Shown: positions 1-9,374 of the stretch, one piece after another
How the letters are laid out: each line of letters starts with the position of its first letter
How positions within the stretch are numbered: position 1 is the first letter of the stretch
NCBI GenBank assembly: GCA_002730875.1
Contig: PCBI01000019.1
Coordinates: 248,001-312,000 of the forward strand
Direction: 5' to 3'
From: Spirochaetaceae bacterium
GTDB lineage: Bacteria; Spirochaetota; Leptospiria; Leptospirales; Leptonemataceae
DNA length: 64,000 nt
The notes under the pieces: generated by a model
Told to the model about the DNA's origin: nothing
Databases searched by the model: none
Seen by the model: only the letters and a program-made list of their open reading frames with translations
Made by a program: the position numbers and the translations under genes

Positions 1-1
1 T

Positions 2-982
2 CCGGTGCGAAGACAACAGCCTTCGGAACTGATTGCCACCGGTATTGCCGGTATCGATTTGAACAACACCCTGGTAACGGGTCAGAAGATTCCTTTCTTT
101 GCGGACCCGGATCAGCCCTATAACCAGGTAATGGCGGATGTGGCTCTGCGAGCTCAGGCAGATAAGATTATCCTGGGCGGCATGGGACTTTCTAACGACG
201 ACTTTCTCTACTACCGAAGCGTATTCGACAATGCCGGCGTGCAGCACAAAATCATCAGTTTCATCAACACCACCGACAACCCGCCGGTGGAACGATTGCT
301 GGTGCCCGACATGTGCCTGAGCGCCGCCGAGTATTTCGCCACCGAAAAGAACGAAAAGGTGCTGGTACTGCTCACAGACATGACTCTGTTTGCGGATGCT
401 CTGGCCATTGTATCCAACAAGATGGATCAGATCCCTTCCAAAGACAGTATGCCCGGTTCGCTTTATAGCGACCTGGCTCGAATCTATGAGAAGGCGGCTC
501 AGTTTCCGGATGGCGGCTCCATAACGATTATTGCCGTAACGACGCTGAACGAAGGCGACATTACTCATGCGATTCCGGATAACACCGGCTACATTACCGA
601 AGGTCAGCTTTTCCTGCGAAGGGATACCACAGTGGGCAAGGTAATCGTTGATCCTTTCCGATCGCTGTCCCGGTTGAAGCAGATTGTAATCGGCAAAAAG
701 ACCCGGGAAGATCATCCCCAGGTGATGAACTCCCTGGTAAGACTCTTCTCCGACGCGGCCAATGCCCGAACCAAGAAAGAAAACGGATTCGATCTTACAA
801 ACTACGATACACGAGCCCTGAAATTTGCCGAAGACTATTCGCGATCCCTACTGGCCGTGGATATCAATATAGATACGGATGCTATGCTCGACCGGGGCTG
901 GGAGCTAATGGGCAAGCACTTCAAGAAATCCGAAGTGGGCATTAAAGCAGAACTTATGGAGAAATACTGGGTATCCAGGTGA
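2..982 (+). CDS. atpB: V-type ATP synthase subunit B, 5' truncated by the window edge
   Basis: Non-catalytic nucleotide-binding subunit of the peripheral V1 headpiece of a V/A-type ATPase. About 326 residues are present; the reading frame is open back to the window edge, and compared with the usual 430-460 residues roughly the first 110-120 are missing. The segment TGIAGIDLNNTLVTGQKIPF near the start is the family's signature before the nucleotide-binding core, and GGMGLSNDDFLYYRSVF, VLLTDMTLFADAL and TGYITEGQL are the expected downstream blocks. The stop overlaps the GTG start of subunit D (GTGA), so the two are translationally coupled. The preceding genes (E, A) should lie upstream, outside the window. 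Identification is firm; the true start is not visible. Confidence 0.96.
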   Translation, partial: PVRRQQPSELIATGIAGIDLNNTLVTGQKIPFFADPDQPYNQVMADVALRAQADKIILGGMGLSNDDFLYYRSVFDNAGVQHKIISFINTTDNPPVERLLVPDMCLSAAEYFATEKNEKVLVLLTDMTLFADALAIVSNKMDQIPSKDSMPGSLYSDLARIYEKAAQFPDGGSITIIAVTTLNEGDITHAIPDNTGYITEGQLFLRRDTTVGKVIVDPFRSLSRLKQIVIGKKTREDHPQVMNSLVRLFSDAANARTKKENGFDLTNYDTRALKFAEDYSRSLLAVDINIDTDAMLDRGWELMGKHFKKSEVGIKAELMEKYWVSR

Positions 983-1617
983 AGTATCAATTCAACAAGA
1001 CAGCCATGCAGCGCCTTAAGCGCGAGCTGAATGTTCGCATCAAAGCGCTGCCAACGTTGAAAGCCAAGGAAACCGCACTGCGGCTGGAAGTGAAGAAGGC
1101 TCAGGAGAACCTTGAGTCTATGAAGTCCGAACTGGATCTGTACCTCACCCAGACGGATGGCGCTTCGCTTTTGTGGTCGGAATTCCCGGACCTGGTGCGC
1201 ATCTCCAATGTGGAGATAACAAATAGAAATATTGCCGGCGTTTCTTTGCCGGAGCTGTCCTCCATTCGATTTGATATCCGTGATTATTCCTATTTTGCGG
1301 GCCGTGCCTGGGTTTCCGAAGGTGTTCGCATTGTAGAAAAACTCAACGAAATGAACGTTCGCATTCAGTTGATGGAACGCACGGTGGAAATACTGCATTA
1401 CGCTCGCAAGAAGACCACTCAGAAGGTGAACCTGTACGAAAAGGTGCAAATCCCCGAATACAAGGACGCCCTTAGAAAGATCAAGGGATTCCTGGAAGAT
1501 CAGGAAAACCTGAGTCGGGCGGCACAGAAGATTGTGAAGTCCAGGCATGAGGCCAAGCAGAAAGAAGAAGACGAAGAGGCCGCCGCCGCAAGAAACTCCG
1601 TGGAGGCTGCTTCATGA
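979..1617 (+). CDS. atpD: V-type ATP synthase subunit D
   Basis: Central-stalk rotor subunit linking the V1 head to the membrane ring. The 212-residue length is normal for the family. The N-terminal helix (FNKTAMQRLKRELN) and the C-terminal basic coiled coil with a conserved RRT/KK-type turn (MERTVEILHYARKKTTQKVN) are the two halves of the rotor coiled coil. It starts at GTG within the stop of subunit B and ends in an ATGA overlap with subunit I, so B, D and I form one coupled operon. The C-terminal 20 residues are Glu/Ala rich. Confidence 0.95.
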   Translation: MKYQFNKTAMQRLKRELNVRIKALPTLKAKETALRLEVKKAQENLESMKSELDLYLTQTDGASLLWSEFPDLVRISNVEITNRNIAGVSLPELSSIRFDIRDYSYFAGRAWVSEGVRIVEKLNEMNVRIQLMERTVEILHYARKKTTQKVNLYEKVQIPEYKDALRKIKGFLEDQENLSRAAQKIVKSRHEAKQKEEDEEAAAARNSVEAAS

Positions 1618-3620
1618 TCCAGAAAATGAAGAAGGTGAATCTTTTCCTGCATTACTCGGAGAAGAAAAGGATCCTGGGTCAATTGCAGCATCTGGGCGTA
1701 ATTCATTTAAACACTGTTTCGCAGGTTGATACGCAGAAGTACAACCATTTCAAGAAGGTAAGAAATCGCTACCAGGATATGATTTCAGCCCTTGCTCTGC
1801 TGGAGAAGAGTCGGGACCAGAAGAGTGCGGCCGGCTCGTCCCCTGTTTCCGGTAGCGCGCCCACTACCCGGGATGGCAAACTGCTTTCCGAAAAGTCCTC
1901 CGCCCGTCAGAAATTGGAATACCTGGAACAGAAGTTTGATGAACGCGAAGCGCTAAAAGCAGCGCTGGAAGAGCTGGATCAAAGCCGTCGAGAACTGTCG
2001 GCCTGGGGAGATTTTCCGCTGGATAAGCTCCAATCCATCCAGGAGCGGGGCGTACGAATTCGCCTATTCATCGGCTCGGAAAAAGCATTCGATCAGTTTG
2101 ATTTTGAGAAGCTCGACGGGGAGCAAGATGCGCCGTTTCACTATGTTTCCGTCCTGAACCGAAGCGAAGGACGCGTGTACTTTGCCCTGCTGGAGTTTTC
2201 CGGCGAAAAGCTTGTATTACCTTTCGAAGAAGTGCCCCTTCCGTCCCGCGGTCTGTCCGAACTGGATCGCGAAATACAGCAGGTTCAGTCTCGAATCCAT
2301 CGTCTGGAAGGCGAAATCCTGGGCTGCAAAAGCTGGGAAGAGTCTCTGAAGCGCGCCATCGGCACCCTGGATTCCAGGATGTCTTTCGAGGCGGCCAAGC
2401 ATAGCCTGGAAAGGGATCCGCAGAACACTATTTTCTACATCACTGGTTTCTATCCCGAAGGGAAAGCCCCCGAGGTGGAAGAGTTTCTGAAGCAGCAAAA
2501 AATCGCCTGCACGCTGGGTCAGCCTGAACCCGGCGATCCTGTGCCGGTAGCGCTGAAAAACGGTTTCTTTGCCCGGATGTTTGAGCCCATAACAAAGCTC
2601 TTTTCGTTGCCCGATTACATGGAACTGGACCCGACCCCTTTCTTTGCTCCGTTCTTTGTAATATTCTTTGGCATGTGTCTGGGCGATATCGGATACGGCC
2701 TGGTGGTTGCTCTGATTTCCACTGTTCTGCTATTCGTCGTGCCCGCGAATTGGCGAATGCTTGCCGGGCTGGGACTGGTGCTCGGTCTTTCCACAACCGT
2801 GGCCGGTTTGCTTCTGAACACATTCTTTGGCGAAAACATGTTTGCCGTTCCTGGATCTGCCGCCAGCGTCACCGGGCGGGCGTCGGATCTGACTCTGTTT
2901 GCGAGCTATAGCTCGGAGGGCACTACTGTCTTTCCGGCAATGACTCTTTCATTGCTTCTGGGGGTTGTGCAGTTATTTCTGGGGATGACATTGCAGGCGG
3001 TAAACGCCTATCGCATGAACGGAATCATGCATTCGATTAAACCGTTTGGTATGATCCTGGCGACTATCGGCGCCCTGATTCTTGCCTGCCATACCAATTT
3101 CTTGAACCTGGGCTTTAATGAACAGTTCAGCGTAGGTCCTTTGATGGTGGGTCAGTGGTTGGTTTCCATTCCTTTCGCTGCGGCGGAAGTTCTGGCTCTG
3201 GGCGGTCTCGGACTTTTCTTCTTGTTTAACAATCCGGATAAGAACTTCTTCCTGCGTCCGCTTACCGGACTATGGGAATTCTATCAGTTCGTAACCGGTT
3301 TTCTGGGCGATTTCCTTTCCTATATCCGATTGTTTGCCCTGGGACTTGCCAGTGGACTACTGGGAAATGCATTCAACCAGATCGCATTTATGATACTTCC
3401 GGGATACCCGGAAAGCACGGACTATCTTTCGCCCCTGATGGCAGTTTCGGTCATCATATTACTGGTGGGGCATACTCTGAACCTGGGGCTTTCGTTGCTT
3501 GGTTCCTTTGTGCATCCTCTGCGTCTCACTTTTGTAGAGTTCTATAAGAACCTGGATTTCAAGGGTGGCGGTGTGGCGTATCAGCCATTTCTGCTCAAGC
3601 AGAGGGTACGCCAGCGTTAA
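1614..3620 (+). CDS. atpI: V-type ATP synthase subunit I (membrane a-type subunit)
   Basis: Membrane subunit carrying the ion half-channels and contacting the rotor ring. 668 residues: a soluble N-terminal half of about 330 residues with coiled-coil heptads (residues 90-130 and 225-260) and a C-terminal half with seven to eight hydrophobic segments beginning near PTPFFAPFFVIFFGMCLGDIGYG. FLGDFLSYIRLFALGLASG is the conserved membrane motif with the essential Arg facing the ring. The start is fixed by the ATGA overlap with subunit D. Residues about 76-100 are a Ser/Gly-rich linker. Confidence 0.95.
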   Translation: MIQKMKKVNLFLHYSEKKRILGQLQHLGVIHLNTVSQVDTQKYNHFKKVRNRYQDMISALALLEKSRDQKSAAGSSPVSGSAPTTRDGKLLSEKSSARQKLEYLEQKFDEREALKAALEELDQSRRELSAWGDFPLDKLQSIQERGVRIRLFIGSEKAFDQFDFEKLDGEQDAPFHYVSVLNRSEGRVYFALLEFSGEKLVLPFEEVPLPSRGLSELDREIQQVQSRIHRLEGEILGCKSWEESLKRAIGTLDSRMSFEAAKHSLERDPQNTIFYITGFYPEGKAPEVEEFLKQQKIACTLGQPEPGDPVPVALKNGFFARMFEPITKLFSLPDYMELDPTPFFAPFFVIFFGMCLGDIGYGLVVALISTVLLFVVPANWRMLAGLGLVLGLSTTVAGLLLNTFFGENMFAVPGSAASVTGRASDLTLFASYSSEGTTVFPAMTLSLLLGVVQLFLGMTLQAVNAYRMNGIMHSIKPFGMILATIGALILACHTNFLNLGFNEQFSVGPLMVGQWLVSIPFAAAEVLALGGLGLFFLFNNPDKNFFLRPLTGLWEFYQFVTGFLGDFLSYIRLFALGLASGLLGNAFNQIAFMILPGYPESTDYLSPLMAVSVIILLVGHTLNLGLSLLGSFVHPLRLTFVEFYKNLDFKGGGVAYQPFLLKQRVRQR

Positions 3621-3647
3621 TGATGGAGTCCGGGAGATAGGTCATCC

Positions 3648-3746
3648 GTGAGAGACGATCTGTTTTCCGGTGGCATCATAGAAATTTTGGATGCGGCCTG
3701 GCTGCATTTGGATACCGCGGAGATTCGAAAGGAATTTTTGCGGTGA
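3648..3746 (+). CDS. possible small ORF between atpI and atpK (32 aa)
   Basis: A 32-codon ORF starts at GTG, 28 bases after the atpI stop, with GGGAG about 10 bases upstream, and ends 58 bases before the atpK start. Its product would be an acidic amphipathic peptide (VRDDLFSGGIIEILDAAW and onward). I do not recognise it. It could be a coupled small operon protein, a relic, or chance. The only support is its position, a plausible ribosome site and protein-like composition. Confidence 0.25.
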   Translation: MRDDLFSGGIIEILDAAWLHLDTAEIRKEFLR

Positions 3747-3760
3747 ATTTTAAAGAAACA

Positions 3761-3777
3761 GCGTTCCGAAAGAACGC
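3761..3777 (+). other. stem-loop upstream of atpK
   Basis: GCGTTC and GAACGC form a perfect 6-bp stem with a 5-base loop, 28 bases before the atpK start. There is no T-run, so it is not a terminator. It may be a processing or mRNA-stability hairpin adjusting the amount of the ring subunit relative to the rest of the operon (inference). Confidence 0.4.
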
Positions 3778-3786
3778 CATAAATAA

Positions 3787-4248
<462 letters not shown>

Positions 4249-4523
4249 GCGACCGGTCTAGCGCACAATTCTGGGGCCGGCTTCTAGAACCACGCTTCTA
4301 GAGCGACCTGTCGCTTGCCGGCTTCCAGAACGTTGGCCGCCAGAGGCTCAAGATCCGGGTAATCTGCGTGCAGGTGGTTTGGTCTTCCCGCGACCCATAC
4401 CTGACTACGAGGCCGTATGCGGCCCCCATGGAGTCCCGGTTTCCTGTGCAGGATCCGAAACAGGATCCGTCCCTCCCTACTGCTTTTTGCCCCCTCAGAA
4501 GCCGAAAATAGACCAGGGCTCCC

Positions 4524-5162
4524 ATGTCACTGGAAACCATTTTCTTACACCTTGCCAACGGCATTGTTCTGCTGGCATTCCTCTTCAAGGACATATTATG
4601 GCTTCGATTAGTCATGGTGATTTCCAGCCTTTTCATGGTAGGCTACGGTAGAATCAGCGGCCAACCCCTGCTGGCTGGCTGGGAAATACTCTTTCTGGCA
4701 ATCAATGCCTACCACATTGTCCTTCTCTTCGAGGAACGAAGACCCATCAAACTAAAGGGTCGCATGGCGCAGATCCACGAAAGGGTATTCAATGAATTCT
4801 CCGCCCGGGACTTCCTCAAGCTGTGGAATTTCGGCATGGATCGCACATATCACAACAATGTGATCGTGAAGCAGGGCGAAACCCCGGAGTACTTGCTCTT
4901 CATTGTGGATGGCGAAGCGGATGTGCTTCGGGGCCGCAAGGTCCTGGTGGAGCTGGATGACCATAGCTTCATTGCGGAAATGAGCTTTCTTACCGGAGAA
5001 CCGGCCAGCGCCACAGTAAAGGCCCGGGGCAAGGTGCATGTACACTGCTGGTCCCAGGAGGCATTGCATGACCTGGAATCCATCGATCCACCGCTAATGG
5101 CGCGCATCCGCGGAATTCTGGGCCGGGATCTGACCAGAAAGCTCACCGAACGATTGAAATAG
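4524..5162 (+). CDS. bacterial Popeye-domain (POPDC-like) membrane cNMP-binding protein
   Basis: 212 residues with two to three N-terminal membrane helices (residues 8-38 and 52-70) followed by a cytosolic cyclic-nucleotide-binding fold. The ending HCWSQEALHDLESIDPPL plus GRDLTRKL, and the membrane motif WEILFLAINAYHIVLLFEER, resemble animal Popeye proteins (POPDC1-3) more than ordinary Crp-type sensors. The phosphate-binding cassette reads FIAEMSFLTGEPASATV: the Glu is present, but the Arg that binds cyclic phosphate in classical CNB domains is replaced, as Popeye pockets also differ there. It lies between the V-ATPase operon and a cytochrome c peroxidase. Likely a membrane cAMP sensor; the partner is unknown. 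Confidence 0.75.
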   Translation: MSLETIFLHLANGIVLLAFLFKDILWLRLVMVISSLFMVGYGRISGQPLLAGWEILFLAINAYHIVLLFEERRPIKLKGRMAQIHERVFNEFSARDFLKLWNFGMDRTYHNNVIVKQGETPEYLLFIVDGEADVLRGRKVLVELDDHSFIAEMSFLTGEPASATVKARGKVHVHCWSQEALHDLESIDPPLMARIRGILGRDLTRKLTERLK

Positions 5163-5506
5163 TATTCGGTTCAGAAATAATAAGCGACCGGTTTTGGCGG
5201 GTTGCTCCTTCGCTATCTCCGTTCTTGAATACAATGATCCTGAGTAAAGGCCTGTTCCCCCGTATACCATACCCATGTACCCTGTATAGAGCGGGTATTC
5301 GTCGTCCTGGTGTTCGGCTCGGGAAGCGCATGGGTATGGCGATTGCATTACTACCTTCCTGCCAGGGCTTCGCGCATGGCCGCGCATGGCCGCGCATGGC
5401 CAGTCTGCCAATCCCAGAAACTGTTTTGATCGGCAAAATCCCCGGAGTGCACACTCTGATGCTACATCCGTGTTGACTACAAAAGCGGAGGCGAAAGCTA
5501 TGCAGT
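5163..5506. other. 344-bp intergenic region with inverted and tandem repeats
   Basis: No convincing gene. It holds an 11-bp perfect inverted repeat, CCATACCCATG (5267-5277) and CATGGGTATGG (5329-5339), separated by 51 bases, then three exact tandem copies of CGCGCATGGC at 5371-5400. The following gene has GGAGG at 5487-5491. That site is ideally spaced (8 bases) for an out-of-frame ATG at 5500 encoding a roughly 30-codon peptide, and 15 bases from the peroxidase ATG at 5507. Confidence 0.5.
5371..5400. repeat. tandem repeat, 3 x 10 bp (CGCGCATGGC)
   Basis: Three contiguous identical decamers lie upstream of the cytochrome c peroxidase gene. Each copy contains the near-palindrome GCGCATGGC. 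Copy number could vary by slippage. Confidence 0.85.
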
Positions 5507-6544
5507 ATGCAGATATCAAAAAAATTGTTTCCTATAGCAATAGTAGGGATATCATCCTTTGCCATTGCTTGTGGACCGTCGGAAGAAGATAAGAAACTCA
5601 TGGATCGCGCATCGGCCATCTTTGGCGTTCTGCCAGAGAAGATGCCCGGCGCAGAAAACGATACAGAAGCGATGATCCAACTGGGTCAGAAGCTGTACTT
5701 TGATAAGCGTCTCTCCGTAGACAACAACCAGTCCTGCAATACGTGCCATCGGTTGGACGGTAACTTCGCAGGGGTAGATAACCGGGCCGTTTCGCCAGGT
5801 TCGCTGGCTGGAACGAAAGGTGATCGAAATGCTCCCACCGTATTGAATGCCGGATTTCATTTGGCTCAGTTCTGGGATGGTCGGGCTGCGGATCTGGTCG
5901 AGCAGGCAAAAGGTCCCATACTGAACCCCGTGGAAATGGCCATGGCTTCCGAAAAGGATGTAGAAGCAAAGCTCTCTAAAGTAGACGAATATCAGTCCTT
6001 GTTTGCCAAAGCGTTTCCCGATGCGGAAGCGCCGATCAATTATCAAAACATCGCCGAAGCTATTGCCGCTTTTGAGCGCACCCTGGTTACGGAGGACCGC
6101 TTTGACGATTTCCTGAACGGCGATGCAGAAGCGTTAACCGCAGAAGAAAAAGAAGGACTGAAGCTGGTAATGGATGAAGGATGTATTCAATGTCACAATG
6201 GACCGTTACTGGGCGCAAAAACGTACCAGAAAATGGGTCGGGAAAATGCCTATTCCGATACCAAAGACAAGGGTCGATTCGCCGTAACCGGAAAGCCGGA
6301 AGACATGTATTTCTTCAAGACTCCTTCTCTGCGCAACGTTGCGCTTACCGCCCCTTATTTCCATGATGGAAAGGCCAAAACTCTGGAAGAGGCTGTGTCG
6401 CAAATGGCCTATCTGCAGCTGGACAAGGAACTAAGCGAAGACAAGGTGCAGAAGATCGTGGCTTTTCTGAAGGCGCTCAGCGACAAAAACAGAACGGCTA
6501 TACCGGATCCAGAGAATCCACCCGAAGAAGTAGCGCCCAAATAA
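5507..6544 (+). CDS. di-heme cytochrome c peroxidase family lipoprotein
   Basis: Periplasmic-side enzyme reducing H2O2 with electrons from small c-type cytochromes. 345 residues with a lipoprotein signal ending in the lipobox SFAIAC (Cys 22). Two heme-binding CxxCH motifs are visible: CNTCH near residue 77 and CIQCH near residue 226, the normal spacing of bacterial CcpA/MauG-type enzymes. GDRNAPTVLNAGFHLAQFWDGRA and TPSLRNVALTAPYFHDG are family blocks. The start at 5507 is the first in-frame ATG before the signal peptide, though the upstream GGAGG is somewhat distant. The C-terminal tail is Pro/Glu rich. A strong terminator follows, so it is probably a single-gene transcript. Confidence 0.9.
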   Translation: MQISKKLFPIAIVGISSFAIACGPSEEDKKLMDRASAIFGVLPEKMPGAENDTEAMIQLGQKLYFDKRLSVDNNQSCNTCHRLDGNFAGVDNRAVSPGSLAGTKGDRNAPTVLNAGFHLAQFWDGRAADLVEQAKGPILNPVEMAMASEKDVEAKLSKVDEYQSLFAKAFPDAEAPINYQNIAEAIAAFERTLVTEDRFDDFLNGDAEALTAEEKEGLKLVMDEGCIQCHNGPLLGAKTYQKMGRENAYSDTKDKGRFAVTGKPEDMYFFKTPSLRNVALTAPYFHDGKAKTLEEAVSQMAYLQLDKELSEDKVQKIVAFLKALSDKNRTAIPDPENPPEEVAPK

Positions 6545-6657
6545 GGGGGCACCATTCTATTCTCCCGAGTTCCGGCAATTCTGGTATCGAATCGGTAAGC
6601 TCGGTACCGGATCGAAACATTGCAGGATTTATTCGGAATCTAATCGATCCAGTAAAG

Positions 6658-6684
6658 AAGGCTCGCCATCAGGCGGGCCTTTTC
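6658..6684 (+). terminator. rho-independent terminator after the peroxidase gene
   Basis: A 10-bp stem (AAGGCTCGCC / GGCGGGCCTT, one G-T wobble) with an ATCA loop runs into TTTT. It ends the rightward transcript ahead of the convergent gene at 6764. Confidence 0.85.
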
Positions 6685-6763
6685 TGGTTCTCGGGAACCC
6701 GGGCCAGGGAGAGAGCCGTAATGGGCCAGGAGTAGCCCGTCGCATCACGCGACTGGGTTTTCG

Positions 6764-7660
6764 TCAGGTATCCAGATCCGGATCCTGGAGGTTGGCCTCC
6801 ATCTTATGCACTCGTCCATCTTCTACGGAGTCTATGCCCTTCTTGCGTATACATTCGTCCAGGATGGTGCTGTAGGCCACAAAGGTGCGAAAGATACTGA
6901 AAATAAGATCCACATCGGAATTAAGAACCCGGGTGAAGAGACTCTTATCGAAGGTGCAGGTAGCGGTGTGTTCCGCCAGTACCAGGGCCGAATAGGGTCT
7001 GCGTTGCATGCCGGTCAGAGTGGACATACCAAAGAAGTCGCCCGCATAGAGCGGATAGAAACTTACCTCCTGGCCCTGAAATGCATGGGCCAGCTGAACT
7101 TCGCCCTTTAGCACCATAAACATTTCCCCCGTATCCCGGTCCCCTTCGGAGTAGACTTTCTTTCCCCGGTAATGCACCATGCTTCGCAAGCTATGCAGCA
7201 TTTCGGCGATCTGCATGTTCTTCTGACGATTCTCAATTAGCACCCGTTTAAGCGGATGGCTTTCCAGGTCCGCTGTAAAAGGCTCCCGGATAAGCTGTAA
7301 TTTGAGCTCAATTCGGGCCAGACGCTGAATCGTAATCCCGATCATTTTCAGCGCAAACTTCATATTCTGGCCGGCTTCCTGCAGGAAGGACTCTACGGTG
7401 ATTCGTGCCATGCGAACCGTGGAAGAGGCGGTGAGTACTGTGGCGGTGCGGGGGTAATCGATTAGAATGCCTACCTCGCCAAAGAATTGGCCTTCGCCCA
7501 GACTATCGATCTGTCGGGACTTGCCCTCGACGGTTTTGAATACGTTTACCCGCCCGGCAAGTATGAAGTATAATGAGCCGTCGGCAGGGTCGCCCTCTTC
7601 ATAGATGACGGAGCCCTGCTTGAACTCAATGACTCGGATGTTCTTTAAAATATGCAGCAT
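6764..7660 (-). CDS. tandem cyclic-nucleotide-binding-domain protein
   Basis: 298 residues with two CNB domains (about 10-115 and 160-270) and no DNA-binding, kinase or membrane domain. The first phosphate-binding cassette (FFGEVGILIDYPRTATV) keeps both the Glu and the Arg expected for cAMP/cGMP binding. The second (FFGMSTLTGMQRRPYSA) has lost the Glu and is probably degenerate. The layout resembles a stand-alone regulatory subunit. It is the last gene of the leftward run that includes the class III cyclase at 9640, so it may bind that enzyme's product (inference). The output partner is not visible. Confidence 0.85.
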   Translation of the reverse strand: MLHILKNIRVIEFKQGSVIYEEGDPADGSLYFILAGRVNVFKTVEGKSRQIDSLGEGQFFGEVGILIDYPRTATVLTASSTVRMARITVESFLQEAGQNMKFALKMIGITIQRLARIELKLQLIREPFTADLESHPLKRVLIENRQKNMQIAEMLHSLRSMVHYRGKKVYSEGDRDTGEMFMVLKGEVQLAHAFQGQEVSFYPLYAGDFFGMSTLTGMQRRPYSALVLAEHTATCTFDKSLFTRVLNSDVDLIFSIFRTFVAYSTILDECIRKKGIDSVEDGRVHKMEANLQDPDLDT

Positions 7661-7703
7661 TGTTCAGAAATCTGGTCTGAAATGGAATCGATCCAGGAAA
7701 CTG

Positions 7704-8459
7704 TCAATGCTTTGCTTTTTTTATGAAAACAGCCTCCAGAAAACCGGTAAGAAAACAAAGAGCTACACTCAGAGCCATAAGCTCTGCCAGAGGACGGTAG
7801 AAGACTGCTGCCACCAGGAGTATCAGAGCGAGTAATGCGAAAGCAATAGACGCTTTTCTCATCCATAGGGCGAATCTGCCTTCGGGTTGCGGCGCTCGAC
7901 TCATGAACAAAAAGGCCGCCGGTATAGCCGCCCATTTGATGTGAGTAAAAGGGATCAGTAGGTGCACCCAGTTTTCAATTATGGCCGGTCCATTCTTCTG
8001 AGTAGACCACACCAGACAGTATCGCAGAGCTTCGGTAATACCCAGAAGAGCAATATTCTCCAGGATATCAAAAACCATGGCAACGATGGCCAGTAACCAG
8101 ACAGCCACTATGGCTTTTTTGGAGCTTTGACTCCCAAAACGAAGGCTTCCTAAAAATACGATGAATGCTGTATAGGCCAGGATATAGGCGGAATCCAGCT
8201 GGTTTATAGCGTCCAGAGTGCTAATGCGATAGCTGGTTTCCGAAGTGAGGGCCTGGCAGGCGGCAACAGTGCCTGTGGAATCCAGGGTGATTGCAAAGAG
8301 CGAATACACCTCCGCCGGACTACGCAGGAACTCGAATGCCACGATCGGAGTGACAAACCCCTCGGGCATTCCTGAAACATCCGTAGGACCGATCAGAGTC
8401 ATAAGGATGGTCAGGGCCAGAAGGGCCAGCGCGGATAAGATGGTTAATGTGCGAGCCAT
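7704..8459 (-). CDS. hypothetical multi-pass inner-membrane protein
   Basis: 251 residues with five to six hydrophobic segments (about 5-25, 90-108, 115-140, 165-190, 200-222, 226-245) and a large extracytoplasmic loop after the first helix. A strong ribosome site (AAGGAGG, 4 bases) supports the ATG at 8459. I do not recognise a family. It lies 43 bases before the cNMP-binding gene and 141 bases after a lipoprotein gene, all in the same direction. Confidence 0.7.
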   Translation of the reverse strand: MARTLTILSALALLALTILMTLIGPTDVSGMPEGFVTPIVAFEFLRSPAEVYSLFAITLDSTGTVAACQALTSETSYRISTLDAINQLDSAYILAYTAFIVFLGSLRFGSQSSKKAIVAVWLLAIVAMVFDILENIALLGITEALRYCLVWSTQKNGPAIIENWVHLLIPFTHIKWAAIPAAFLFMSRAPQPEGRFALWMRKASIAFALLALILLVAAVFYRPLAELMALSVALCFLTGFLEAVFIKKAKH

Positions 8460-8600
8460 GATGCCTCCTTCTACTGTGCTTTCGTGTTCGGCGAGTCAGA
8501 GATTAGCGATCCAGAAAGCCAGCGTATGTCCACTGTTTCTGTGTATCCAGCCCTTGAAGCTGTTCCTCGTCCTCTGGCGGCCTGTAACATGAAGATTCTT

Positions 8601-9374
8601 CTATTGCAAATAAGCCGAATCGTAGGTTCTCATCAACTTCATGAGTCCCCGAAAGAATGCTTTGTCGGTTCCGTCCAGACTGCGTCGAATCCAGAAATAA
8701 GCGCAGGTTTTGACGACATTGCCGTTGTAGCCTGCGTCAAAGCCTCGGTCCACAAAGTAATCGAATCCTCCGTCCGGATTTTCTGCGAATCCCGGATTCA
8801 TGAAATAGAAGTACTTCTCATAGTACATCCTTTCCACTTTGCCCTGCGATTCCAGTCGATATTCCAGCGACCGCCCTTCTCCTCGGAGTAGCTCTGGATT
8901 TTGCTGAAACTTTCTATAGGTAACGTACATGGTTCGGGCCAGTGACGCAACATAGCGATCGTAGATGAATTGTGTAGCTTTTCGAAAATCTTCATCCTCC
9001 GCGCCGGGGATACCGTTCTCTACGAGCAGTTCCACAAATTCCGGATTGTAGTGCCCAAAACTACTATCGCTGTCTAGCTTCAAATTCTGGCCATGGGGGC
9101 CGGAAAGGAAGATCGGTATGGACAGGGAGGACCGGACCTTTTCGTACGAGACTACGCTATTTATGTGACAGTAGAAGCTGCGGATCCCGCCATCGGGAAA
9201 ATAATTGGAGCTGTCCGGACAGCCATCTTCTGAATCCGGAAGTTGAAGCAACGCCTGGCGGGAAGTAGCGCCAATAAGGATCTTCTCTGCATTTTTGCCC
9301 AGGGGGATTAACTGGCAGGCCGTGGCCGCGGTGATAAGGACGAGGATGATAGCGGGGATCTGTAATCTTCTCAT
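8601..9374 (-). CDS. hypothetical lipoprotein
   Basis: 257 residues with a type II signal (MRRLQIPAIILVLITAATAC) whose Cys 20 follows a spirochaete-type lipobox. The mature part has no family I recognise; it is rich in aromatic residues (YYEKYFYFMNPGF) and has paired Cys. AGGA lies 9 bases upstream of the ATG. It sits between the cyclase gene and a membrane-protein gene. Confidence 0.75.
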   Translation of the reverse strand: MRRLQIPAIILVLITAATACQLIPLGKNAEKILIGATSRQALLQLPDSEDGCPDSSNYFPDGGIRSFYCHINSVVSYEKVRSSLSIPIFLSGPHGQNLKLDSDSSFGHYNPEFVELLVENGIPGAEDEDFRKATQFIYDRYVASLARTMYVTYRKFQQNPELLRGEGRSLEYRLESQGKVERMYYEKYFYFMNPGFAENPDGGFDYFVDRGFDAGYNGNVVKTCAYFWIRRSLDGTDKAFFRGLMKLMRTYDSAYLQ

